Below are positions 53,701 through 60,953 of a stretch of 64,000 nucleotides of DNA, piece by piece; positions within the stretch are counted from its first letter, which is position 1; each line of letters starts with the position of its first letter. Source of the DNA: Gp1-AA122 sp036378535 (lineage in GTDB: Bacteria; Acidobacteriota; Terriglobia; Terriglobales; Acidobacteriaceae). The position numbers and the translations under genes were made by a program. Under the pieces are notes generated by a model. It did not search any database. It worked only from the letters and a program-made list of their open reading frames with translations, and was not told where the DNA came from. The stretch is from NCBI GenBank assembly GCA_036378535.1, contig DASUWH010000046.1:1-64000 (forward strand). The letters are read 5' to 3'.

Positions 53701-54143
53701 TGGCCGATGACTCCACCGACCGTGGAATTGGTGAGTTGGACGGCGGGCGGCAGATCGCTTACTTCCACCTTCTCGTTGACCGCTCCAACCTTCAATTTCA
53801 TGTTCAACAACTGCTGGGTGCCAACCGTCAGGTTTACTCCCCGCTGCACGGTAGTAGCGAATCCTGTCGCAGAGAAGGTTACGTCGTACGTGCCCGGCAA
53901 CAAATTGGGCGCGGAATAGACGCCTGCGGGGTCGACCTTCGCCGATCTGGTCTCACCGGTACTCTGGTTCTTGATCGAGACTTGCACGTTGGGTATTGCC
54001 GCGCCCGTCGAATCGGTTACTGTGCCCGTCAGGGTGGCGCCGGTCACTTGACCGTAGCTGCACAGGGAGAAAAAAAACACCAGGATAACCGGTAGGATCA
54101 GGAGCGATTTGCTGAGACGCTCATCCGCAGTTCGAATGCGCAC
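50778..54143 (-). CDS. Second Oar-like TonB-dependent receptor
   Basis: 1,121 residues with a signal peptide (LLILPVILVFFFSLCSYGQ). An N-terminal carboxypeptidase-regulatory-like domain (TLTGTVTDSTGAAIPNVQVS), plug (LPLNGRDWTQLATLQPGV; DAVQEFSVLTSNYSAEYGRT) and C-terminal barrel ending RQVQFALKLIF match the receptor at 45392-48712. The pair are paralogues separated by the MBL gene and an SDR relic. It lies downstream of the catabolic operon and has the 19-bp TCTTAAGAATTT motif about 150-170 bp upstream of its start. Confidence 0.9.
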   Translation of the reverse strand: MRIRTADERLSKSLLILPVILVFFFSLCSYGQVTGATLTGTVTDSTGAAIPNVQVSIKNQSTGETRSAKVDPAGVYSAPNLLPGTYDVTFSATGFATTVQRGVNLTVGTQQLLNMKLKVGAVNEKVEVSDLPPAVQLTNSTVGGVIGQETVAQLPLNGRDWTQLATLQPGVDSVGSIQANTGSPDRARRGYGVQMTISGSRPTQNNYRIDGITVNDYSNGGPGSVEGSTLGVDAVQEFSVLTSNYSAEYGRTSGGVVNALTKPGSNSFHGDVYEFLRNSAFDARNFFDPPQIPGFRRNQFGAALGGPIIKDRTFFFADYEGLRENQGVTATVPVPSVAARQGILCSIPQPGPGGCTPHRVTGALNPDPATGIDKAVLPYLGLWGVPNVPGQEQLGNGDVGMYAFTAAHITSENFGTIRVDHKISANDNIFATYQADSATGTQPDPANDVLVGNTTGRSYIAIEETHIFNSQLINSARVGLNRSLHTAQGMSAINPLANNLALGENPGADNPQIDVPPYISIQPGLNQIERLNFYQNSYQAYDDVFLTKGIHSLKMGFAFERVQLNAADPAPAGEIAFGTLGDPANNGFLTNSPIVLFAPVPSQPFIHFNFRSSIFGGYVQDDLRLRPTLTLNLGLRYEMSTVPSEIHGHLSALHSPYGQTFANTIVGNSVFSNPTYHNFEPRLGFAWDPSGSGKTSIRGGFAVFDVLPLPYLLGQFATNTAPFTENGTANNLPQGSFPTGAFDILAAQALNNTGLRVAYIEPHPKRNYVMQWNLNVQHELAPNLMGMVAYVGSRGVHMIFRADDINTTLPINGSNPPYLWPLPPPPGTPPNVLSPAIGRMDTLQWNNDSYFDGLEAQVEKRMSHGFQVQGSYTWSRAIDGGDGSIASDSFVNSIPSLFFFLPKYRRAPADFNITHNLTVNYLWDIPARSSWQGPLSLVARGWQLGGIMQIRSGMPFTPLIGGDPLGLGNSSPFAYPDRITGGTCSTPVNPGNPTNYIKTQCFTLPVATPSIASLCVPFAPNGVTAPGTCSNLLGNGGRNEIYGPGLVDFDFSVVKDTKIGERLDVQFRAEMFNIFNHVNFNPPLVNNVLFNQDGSVNPAAGALDSTATTSRQVQFALKLIF

Positions 54144-54293
54144 GACTCACCCCCTCAGTTTCGCCATGTCAAATTGTGACGCATCGTATAACGCTCTGCG
54201 TCAAGGCACAATGGAGTTTCCGCCGAAAACTGGCTCGCCACATTGATGCAGCACGTTATGGCTTGCGGTAGTCGAAGTCTTGTGGAATCTACG

Positions 54294-54312
54294 AAAGAAA
54301 TCTTAAGAATTT
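54294..54312 (-). promoter_or_regulatory. 19-bp motif upstream of the receptor gene
   Basis: AAAGAAATCTTAAGAATTT on the plus strand; its exact reverse complement is at 62899-62917, immediately upstream of the winged-helix/TPR regulator. The core CTTAAG is palindromic. It sits 151-169 bp upstream of the receptor start. A shared operator is inferred. Confidence 0.5.
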
Positions 54313-54411
54313 ATTTTTCTGACGCGAAACTCATAATGGACAAGGACTTAGCACTTGTTGCTCGCGCTTAGTTGATTGCGGGCGAACAAACGCGCGGTTT
54401 TGCAGGCGCAG

Positions 54412-54927
54412 CTAAAAGAACTGTCGCCACTTGAATAAGTCGGGGCGGTACGAAGGCAGGTCTGCGTATTCTACAAATTCCAGGAAGTTGCCTTCCGGAT
54501 CGCGGATGAAGATGGCATTGATACCCTTGCGGATCTCCACCGTTCCTTCGCGGACCATGTCAACCCGATGCTTCTTTAATCGCGCGACGACTTCCTCGAC
54601 ATCCATGACGATGAATGTGATATACGCGATGCCCTGCCGCTCAAAAACCCATTCCGGCCCCTCCCTTTGCTTCAGGATGGTTTTGTTGGGTTGAATCAGC
54701 TTGATTCGCTCACCGTATGGGGCCTGCAGCCGGATAATGCGAAAACCGTGGGGCCCGGTGCCGAACTTGTTGCTCATCTCCGGGGTCGCTTCGGCATCCG
54801 CTGCGAATTTCAGTCCCAAGACCCCGGTATAAAAATTGAACATACGGTCAATGTCCATGCACACGATCCCCGGTTCGAGAGGAGCGACCATGCGCAAAGA
54901 CCAGGATTGTTCCTTTGGGACAGTCAT
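54412..54927 (-). CDS. VOC-superfamily (glyoxalase/dioxygenase-like) protein
   Basis: 171 residues. The start at 54927 has AAGG six bases upstream; a longer frame to 54969 overlaps the MFS stop. It has two betaalphabetabetabeta modules: PGIVCMDIDRMFNFYTGVLG and GIAYITFIVMDVEEVVARLK, ending IRDPEGNFLEFVEY with the typical C-terminal metal-ligand Glu. The family includes glyoxalase I, ring-cleaving dioxygenases and epimerases. The usual first His is not seen (PLEPGIV), so metal binding is uncertain. It is last in the four-gene operon. Confidence 0.8.
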   Translation of the reverse strand: MTVPKEQSWSLRMVAPLEPGIVCMDIDRMFNFYTGVLGLKFAADAEATPEMSNKFGTGPHGFRIIRLQAPYGERIKLIQPNKTILKQREGPEWVFERQGIAYITFIVMDVEEVVARLKKHRVDMVREGTVEIRKGINAIFIRDPEGNFLEFVEYADLPSYRPDLFKWRQFF

Positions 54928-54949
54928 ATCTACCTTGTTTCGGAGGCGG

Positions 54950-56290
54950 TCACGCCGTTGTCTCTTCAAAAGCGAGCGGCGTGCGCGTCATGGTAAAGCA
55001 AATCAGGGCCGCAAGGAACAATAGAAATCCTGCCAGATAAAACGCCAGATCGAAGCTTCCAGTCCACTTGACGATGTAGCCTGTAACGATGGGTACGAGC
55101 GATCCAAAGATATTGCCGCCCAGGATCAAGATCGCAACTGCGCTGCCTACCATTTCAGGATTCCACACCAAGTCGCTCGTGAGGGCAATGTTCAAGGAAA
55201 GCGCGCTGGAAATGCAGGCAAGTGACAAGGAAATCAGGCACAAGAGCGCAAATTGATTAGCCACCATATTGGTTGACAGAACCACACCCGACAACAAAAT
55301 GAAGATAATCAGCAATGTCCGGCGGCCTCCTTGTTTTACGGCCGCCGGCGCGAGCAGTCGGTCACTGAGTTTGCCCACCAGCAATCCAAACGGAACTGCC
55401 AGAATGTAAGGCACCGACGTAAACCAACCTGCCCTGACAATCGACATGTGGCGGACCTGCATGAGGTAGGACGGGAGCCAAAAGAGAAACAGCAGCATGG
55501 TGTAGGCGCAGCATCCCTGGGTGAAGAACAGGCCCCACATTGTTTTCCGCCCGGCGAGGCGAAACAGAGTTCCTTTCGGTGGATTTGTAGCGTCCGCTCT
55601 CGAGTCTGTATGTGCAGCGATGTAGTCGCGCTCCTCCTTTTGCAGCCACGAACACCGCGAAGGGATCCGAAAAAACGTCAACCACAGGAAGACCCAGAGG
55701 AAGCCAAGTAAGCCGGTCAGGACGAAAGAGAGCCGCCAACCCACTCTCACCAACAACCACGCCACAAACGGTGCTGCCACGGCTGGCCCGGCAAAAGTTC
55801 CAGCATTGAAGATCGAGGTCGCGAGACCGCGTTCGCTGTCAGGAAACCACTGCCGAACAACCTTGCTGCAGGTGGGGAATGAGGCCGCTTCGCCGGCGCC
55901 CAAAGCCAATCTCGAGCTCAACATTCCGCCGAATGTGGTCGCGGTCCCCGTCAACATTCCTGCAATCGACCAGATGGACACCGACAGGCCGTTAATCAGG
56001 CGTGTGCCCATCCTATCCGTCATCCATCCCCACAGAAGAAGAAACAGAATGTAGGTCCACTGATAGGACGAGAAAAGCAGGCCCATCCGGCCAGGATCCC
56101 ACCCGAAGTCTTTCGCGATGGCCGGCGCGCCGACCGACAGGTTGATTCGGTCAGTAAAGTTGATGAACATGTTCAGGAATAGCAGCGCGGCGATGTAGAA
56201 ACGCCTGCTAGTCCACAACGAAGTGACTCGGGAGCCGAAGACAGCCTCGCTTGGGGGTGACGCCGCAACACTTAAGTTGGCGCCGGAGCT
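54950..56290 (-). CDS. MFS transporter, ACS (anion:cation symporter) type
   Basis: About 430-450 residues with twelve hydrophobic segments. The ACS-family signature is visible: FINFTDRINLSVGAPAIAKDF, then GWMTDRMGTRLINGLSVSIW. Members import organic anions such as hexuronates, glucarate, 4-hydroxyphenylacetate or phthalate. No ATG lies at a fitting place; a TTG overlapping the previous stop (56290) or one at 56219 is likely the start, and the frame's upstream ATG (56446) is inside the previous gene. It follows the ThDP enzyme without a gap, so import of that pathway's substrate is inferred. Confidence 0.85.
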   Translation of the reverse strand, partial: SSGANLSVAASPPSEAVFGSRVTSLWTSRRFYIAALLFLNMFINFTDRINLSVGAPAIAKDFGWDPGRMGLLFSSYQWTYILFLLLWGWMTDRMGTRLINGLSVSIWSIAGMLTGTATTFGGMLSSRLALGAGEAASFPTCSKVVRQWFPDSERGLATSIFNAGTFAGPAVAAPFVAWLLVRVGWRLSFVLTGLLGFLWVFLWLTFFRIPSRCSWLQKEERDYIAAHTDSRADATNPPKGTLFRLAGRKTMWGLFFTQGCCAYTMLLFLFWLPSYLMQVRHMSIVRAGWFTSVPYILAVPFGLLVGKLSDRLLAPAAVKQGGRRTLLIIFILLSGVVLSTNMVANQFALLCLISLSLACISSALSLNIALTSDLVWNPEMVGSAVAILILGGNIFGSLVPIVTGYIVKWTGSFDLAFYLAGFLLFLAALICFTMTRTPLAFEETTA

Positions 56291-56294
56291 CAAG

Positions 56295-58100
56295 CTAGTC
56301 CTCGCCCCAGCCGAAGTTGGGCATGGGGTGAGCAATCGGCGGCAGGTCCCAGCTGCCGGTTGCCAATGGGCGAACCTCGCGGTCGATTCGGACGTCGAGC
56401 ACGGTTGGCTTGCCGGAGGCAATGGCAGCCTCCAGTTGGGGCGCAAGATCGGACGGCTTTTCGACCGTCTGTCCCTCTGCGCCCATGGATCTCGCCATCA
56501 TGGCGTAGTCGGCGGAGAAAAGCTTACCGTTGGCATCGGTGAAACTGACGGCCAATTCGCGTCCCTTACCGAAGTAGCCGGCCTGCTGATCGCGAATGGA
56601 ACAATAGCCGAAGTTATTCCATATCAGCCACACAACTGGAATGTTGTATTCGACCGCGGTGAGCACAGCACTGGCATTCATCATGAAGGCGCCATCGCCG
56701 CAAAGCGAAACGACCGGCTTGTCAGGTGCCGCCAGCTTGGCTCCTATGGAACCTGCGACGGCGAATCCCATCGAAGCGAAACCCCAGGTCTGCAGGAACG
56801 TTCGTGGTTTCCAGGCTTCATACTCGGCAACCAGCCAGTTGTGATGGACACCGACATCGCAGAGCACGATGCCATCGGCCGGCACAACCTTGCGCAAATC
56901 AGCGACTGCGCGCTCCGGCCGAATCGGAAGGGCGTCAGATGTACGCGGCGGGACCGTTGCTGCATCCCAGCGCTTGCGCCAGCCCGCAATTCTTTCCAGC
57001 CAGGCATTGTGCTGGCCATTCTCATTGCGCGGCGAAGCGAGGAGTTGCTGCAAGAATATTTTCGCGTCGCTGATGATGCCAAGCTCGGGTCGGAAATTGC
57101 GTCCAATCTCGCTCGCGTCAATATCAACATGAATGAGTTTTGTCGGCGGAATGTTGTAAGTGAAGCCGGGAAGCCAGGCGCTGGTGGCGCGGTCGTCGAA
57201 TCGTGTTCCGAGTGCCAGGATCACATCGGCGTTTCGGCACGCAGCATTTGCCGGATATGAACCGTTACGGCCGGTGGTTCCCAGGCTGAAAGAATTGCGC
57301 GGATCGAATACGCCTTTTCCAAACGGTGTGGTCGCCACCGGAATTCGAAAACGCTCGGCGAAAACCAACAATTCGGGCTCAGCGCCACTCAGTTCAACAC
57401 CGTGTCCGGCCACGATCACTGGACGCTCAGCATTCTGAAGAAGCCGCAACGCCTCGTCCACCGCGGCCGGATCGGCGGCCGGTCGCGCATATTCGGCGGC
57501 GGGCCAGTCATTTTCGCGCTGCACGGCGTCTTCATCGACCAGTTCTACGAATACGTTCAGCGGAACGTCGATGTGCACCGGCCCGGGGCGCCCGTTCGTC
57601 ATCAGGGCAAACGCCTGGCGCAGGGCTAGAGGCAGCATATCGGCCCGCGTCGGCTGAAAGCTCCGCTTTACGTAAGGGCGTAACACGTTCACGAAATCAC
57701 CCTGAAAATATTTCCCCGTTTCCTGGAACGGACCGCGGTTCCATTGCTGCGTCGGAACGTTTCCGGTGATGTTGAGCATGGGTGACGAATCCGCAAATGC
57801 GGCCGCGATAGCAAGAATCAAGTTCGCGGAACCCGGTCCGCACGAAGTGTAGGTGGCTGCCGGTTTTTGGGTGATGCGGAAATAGGCTTCGGCCATGAAG
57901 CCGGCTGCCGATTCATGATGCACGGAAATGGCTCTAATCTCGTCGCGCCGGTCGAACAATCCGTCGAGCAAACCTAAAATGCCGTGCCCGCACACCCCGA
58001 AAATGTAAGGAACTTTTTGCTGAACCAGGAAGTCCGCGATGTACGCTGCTCCCTTTGTCGCTGGCTTTACGCGCGCCGATTCCACGTTGCTACCGGCCAT
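56295..58100 (-). CDS. ThDP-dependent decarboxylase/acetolactate-synthase-like enzyme
   Basis: 601 residues. The N-terminal Pyr domain holds the catalytic Glu in VHHESAAGFMAEAYFR and the SCGPGSAN loop. The ThDP-binding motif is LCGDGAFMMNASAVLTAVEY ending in WNNFGY. The middle domain lacks an obvious FAD requirement. Family possibilities are benzoylformate-type or other 2-keto-acid decarboxylases, acetolactate synthase, oxalyl-CoA decarboxylase. No regulatory subunit gene is present, which argues against biosynthetic acetolactate synthase. Being 15 bp from an aldehyde dehydrogenase favours a keto-acid-to-aldehyde decarboxylase. Confidence 0.87.
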   Translation of the reverse strand: MAGSNVESARVKPATKGAAYIADFLVQQKVPYIFGVCGHGILGLLDGLFDRRDEIRAISVHHESAAGFMAEAYFRITQKPAATYTSCGPGSANLILAIAAAFADSSPMLNITGNVPTQQWNRGPFQETGKYFQGDFVNVLRPYVKRSFQPTRADMLPLALRQAFALMTNGRPGPVHIDVPLNVFVELVDEDAVQRENDWPAAEYARPAADPAAVDEALRLLQNAERPVIVAGHGVELSGAEPELLVFAERFRIPVATTPFGKGVFDPRNSFSLGTTGRNGSYPANAACRNADVILALGTRFDDRATSAWLPGFTYNIPPTKLIHVDIDASEIGRNFRPELGIISDAKIFLQQLLASPRNENGQHNAWLERIAGWRKRWDAATVPPRTSDALPIRPERAVADLRKVVPADGIVLCDVGVHHNWLVAEYEAWKPRTFLQTWGFASMGFAVAGSIGAKLAAPDKPVVSLCGDGAFMMNASAVLTAVEYNIPVVWLIWNNFGYCSIRDQQAGYFGKGRELAVSFTDANGKLFSADYAMMARSMGAEGQTVEKPSDLAPQLEAAIASGKPTVLDVRIDREVRPLATGSWDLPPIAHPMPNFGWGED

Positions 58101-58115
58101 AACTGTTCTCCCAAG

Positions 58116-59609
58116 TCATTTCGCGATGCTGAATCCGCCGTCAAACGTGTCCGACATGCTCCAGAACATCGTCTTCACCTGCTGATAGGTTCGGATGCCT
58201 TGCAAACCTTTTTCACGCCCCAGGCCGCTGTCCTTGAATCCGCCGAACGGGGCTGCCGTCGAAAATTGTTTGTAGGTGTTGATCCAGACCATTCCGGCTT
58301 CCAGGGCCCGCGCCACTCGCCAGGCACGTTTGTAATCGGCGGTCCAAATTCCAGAAGCCAGCCCGTAACTGACGTCATTGGCTTTCTGAATGAGATCTTC
58401 TTCGTTATCGAAGGGCATGGCGCACAGCACCGGCCCGAAAATTTCCTGCTGTGCGATATTCGACTTGTTGGTGATTCCGGCAACGATCGTCGGCATATAA
58501 AACGCGCCTTTTTGCAGTCGCGCATCTGATGGACGGCTGCCGCCCATGAGAATCTCAGCACCCTCCCGGCGGGCGCCTTCCACCATTTTTTCCACGAATG
58601 TGCGCTGCGAGAAGCTGGCGCTGGGACCGAGCTGCGCACCCGGAGCGTCGGGCAGATCGACTCGCAACGCTTTCCCTCTTTCCATGATCATGGAAATCAC
58701 TTCGTCATACACTTTGCGTTCCACAAACAAGCGCGAGCCCGCCGTGCACGACTGGCCGGTGCCTTCGAAGATGGCGACAGTGGCCGCATCCGCTGCCGCC
58801 TTCAGGTTTGCGTCAGCGAAAATGATGTGCGGCGACTTTCCGCCCAATTCCAGCACGGCCGGAATGATTTTTTTCCCGGCCAGCTCTGAGATTCGGCGTC
58901 CCACCTCCGTCCCTCCGGTAAATGAAACCATCCGCACCAGGGGATGCGAAACCAGTGCGTCTCCAATCTTTCCGCCTTCTCCGGGCACCACGTTGAATAC
59001 ACCGGGCGGAACGCCGGCATCCAGAGCTATTCGTCCCAGTTCAATTCCGCAAGTCGGTGTGTAGGATGCTGGCTTGAGAACGACGCCATTTCCCGCAGCC
59101 AGAGCGGCTGCAACTTTGTTCGCCGTCAATGTGATTGGCGAATTCCAGGGCGTGATGGCAGCCACCACGCCCCACGGCTCATAGACCGTCATGCTTAAGT
59201 AATTGCCGCGCGGAGGCGTGATCTCCGATCCGAGGGTTTCAATCGCAGCTGCACAATATCGAAAAGTCGCCGCCCCGTTGATGACCTGGTTCTTGCATTC
59301 CTTCCACACTTTTCCGTTCTCGACCATCTGACAACGCGCCAGCAGATCGGAACGCTCCATGATCAAATCGGCAATTTTGTTCAGCAGCGCAGCCCGTTGG
59401 TGCGGCAGCATGTTGCGCCACGCGGGATTGGCGGCAGCTTTGTGCGCCGCATTTACAGCTGCGTCAATGTGGGCTTCCGTCGCTGCGCAAACTTCGTAAT
59501 TGACTTCACCAGTAGCCGGATTGATGTGCGTGATGTGGAAGGGTGTGTCTTGAACCCATTCGCCGCCGATCAGGAAGGGGAGCGGCTTGAGACCTGCGAC
59601 TGTTGACAT
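58116..59609 (-). CDS. NAD(P)-dependent aldehyde dehydrogenase
   Basis: 497 residues, the normal family length. NAD-binding and catalytic residues are intact: ITPWNSPITLTANKVAAAL, VVLKPASYTP, FTGGTEVG, the general base Glu in VLELGGKSP, the nucleophile Cys in GTGQSCTAGSR, and EIFGPVLC. GGAG precedes the ATG by nine bases. It is first of the operon ALDH-ThDP enzyme-MFS-VOC, and would oxidise the aldehyde made by the ThDP enzyme to the acid, as MdlD follows MdlC in mandelate breakdown. Exact substrate unknown. Confidence 0.93.
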   Translation of the reverse strand: MSTVAGLKPLPFLIGGEWVQDTPFHITHINPATGEVNYEVCAATEAHIDAAVNAAHKAAANPAWRNMLPHQRAALLNKIADLIMERSDLLARCQMVENGKVWKECKNQVINGAATFRYCAAAIETLGSEITPPRGNYLSMTVYEPWGVVAAITPWNSPITLTANKVAAALAAGNGVVLKPASYTPTCGIELGRIALDAGVPPGVFNVVPGEGGKIGDALVSHPLVRMVSFTGGTEVGRRISELAGKKIIPAVLELGGKSPHIIFADANLKAAADAATVAIFEGTGQSCTAGSRLFVERKVYDEVISMIMERGKALRVDLPDAPGAQLGPSASFSQRTFVEKMVEGARREGAEILMGGSRPSDARLQKGAFYMPTIVAGITNKSNIAQQEIFGPVLCAMPFDNEEDLIQKANDVSYGLASGIWTADYKRAWRVARALEAGMVWINTYKQFSTAAPFGGFKDSGLGREKGLQGIRTYQQVKTMFWSMSDTFDGGFSIAK

Positions 59610-59735
59610 TTTCCGGACTCCAAAATTGACAGCTCAACACAGCGTGCTATATAAGGCGCAAACAGACCCACGCGGAACAGCCCCAGTGACGGGGATTCTA
59701 GCATGGGAATCTGAAGGGAACCTGAATCAGCGAAA

Positions 59736-60926
59736 ATGCGGACCTCGGTTGCAGTGGTTTTAGTCCTTGCTCCTATTCTCCTCACAAATCAATTCGCACT
59801 CAGCGAAGGCCAGGAATCCTATTCGATGCCACTGAAGACGGTGCCCACGTTTTCCACGGAAAACATTGGCCGCCAGGGGCATTTCTATGTAGGCGGAAAG
59901 TGGGTCGGCGAACCGGGAAAGCGGCACATGCGCGGCGCTATGTACGTGGAAGTCTGGGTGCCCAAGAAAATAAAACATCCTTACCCGATATTGTTTGTTC
60001 AAGCAGGGGGCGGCCAGACCAGCATTGGATTACTGCAAACGCCGGACGGGCGCCCGGGATGGGCATTCGACTTTGTTAACCAGGGGTACACGATCTACAT
60101 GATGGACTTCCCTGGCCGGGGGCGCGCGGCTTTCATTCCCGGCCTCGACGGCGACGTCATTCCCCCGCGCACCGGCGAACTGATGGAGCAAGTCTGGACT
60201 GGGGGCGCGCCACCGCCGAGCCCAGCGCGCAGCTGGCCGCAATCCAGCAAGTATTCGGCCTGGCCCAGTGACGCGCCGAACAAAGGGCAGATCGGCGATC
60301 CCGTCTTCGACTATTTTGCGAAAACAGAACTCAACTTTCCCTCGGCTGACGACATGGAACCGCTGTCCGCCGAAGACCTGGTTCAACTCCTGGACCTGAT
60401 CGGCAAACCCGTCATCCTGCTGCTGCACTCGCGGCTCGCCACGTCCGGCTGGTTGCTCGCGGATGCACGCCCGAAGATGATCAAGGCAATCATTGCCGCC
60501 GAGCCTTGGGGGCCTCCGATTCAGAACGCGGAATTGGACGCGCGGGGGCCGGGACATATCTGGGGATTGACCAATTTCCCCATGCACTATGATCCGCCGA
60601 TCAAGGAAGCTTCAGAGTTACAGACCGTCCAAGAAGAAAAAGCGGACAGCCCCGGCCTGGTCCCCTGCTGGGTTCAGAAAGAACCCGCCCATAAGCTCGT
60701 CAACCTGATCGGCATTCCCGTGCTTAATGTCTCGGGGGAGGCCAGCTATCACCGGCCGTACGCGCGTTGCGTGGCCAAGTGGCTTAATCAAGCTGGTGTG
60801 AAGACGGAGTATGAAAACCTGGAAGATGTGGGCCTCCGTGGTAATGGGCATCAGATGATGTCGGAAAAGAACAGTGCCGGGATCGCGAAATATTTCATGA
60901 GCTGGCTGGATAAGCACGCCCACTGA
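59736..60926 (+). CDS. Secreted alpha/beta-hydrolase (esterase-like)
   Basis: 396 residues with a signal peptide (VAVVLVLAPILLTNQFALS). The fold is visible as PILFVQAGGGQTSIG (oxyanion region), GYTIYMMDFPGRGRA, and a nucleophile strand VILLLHSRLATSGWLLAD where Ser follows His, in place of the usual GxSxG. Asp/His candidates follow (GIPVLNVSGE; GNGHQMM). It is divergent from the ALDH operon with 126 bp between, so the two may share a control region. It could release the acid consumed by the operon from an ester. Confidence 0.78.
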   Translation: MRTSVAVVLVLAPILLTNQFALSEGQESYSMPLKTVPTFSTENIGRQGHFYVGGKWVGEPGKRHMRGAMYVEVWVPKKIKHPYPILFVQAGGGQTSIGLLQTPDGRPGWAFDFVNQGYTIYMMDFPGRGRAAFIPGLDGDVIPPRTGELMEQVWTGGAPPPSPARSWPQSSKYSAWPSDAPNKGQIGDPVFDYFAKTELNFPSADDMEPLSAEDLVQLLDLIGKPVILLLHSRLATSGWLLADARPKMIKAIIAAEPWGPPIQNAELDARGPGHIWGLTNFPMHYDPPIKEASELQTVQEEKADSPGLVPCWVQKEPAHKLVNLIGIPVLNVSGEASYHRPYARCVAKWLNQAGVKTEYENLEDVGLRGNGHQMMSEKNSAGIAKYFMSWLDKHAH

Positions 60927-60953
60927 TAGGCGCTGATCTGGATTCGCAGGGGC

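Noticed and set aside
56223..57260. A 345-codon plus-strand frame opposite the ThDP enzyme.
   Set aside because: Shadow of a well-supported enzyme gene on the minus strand.
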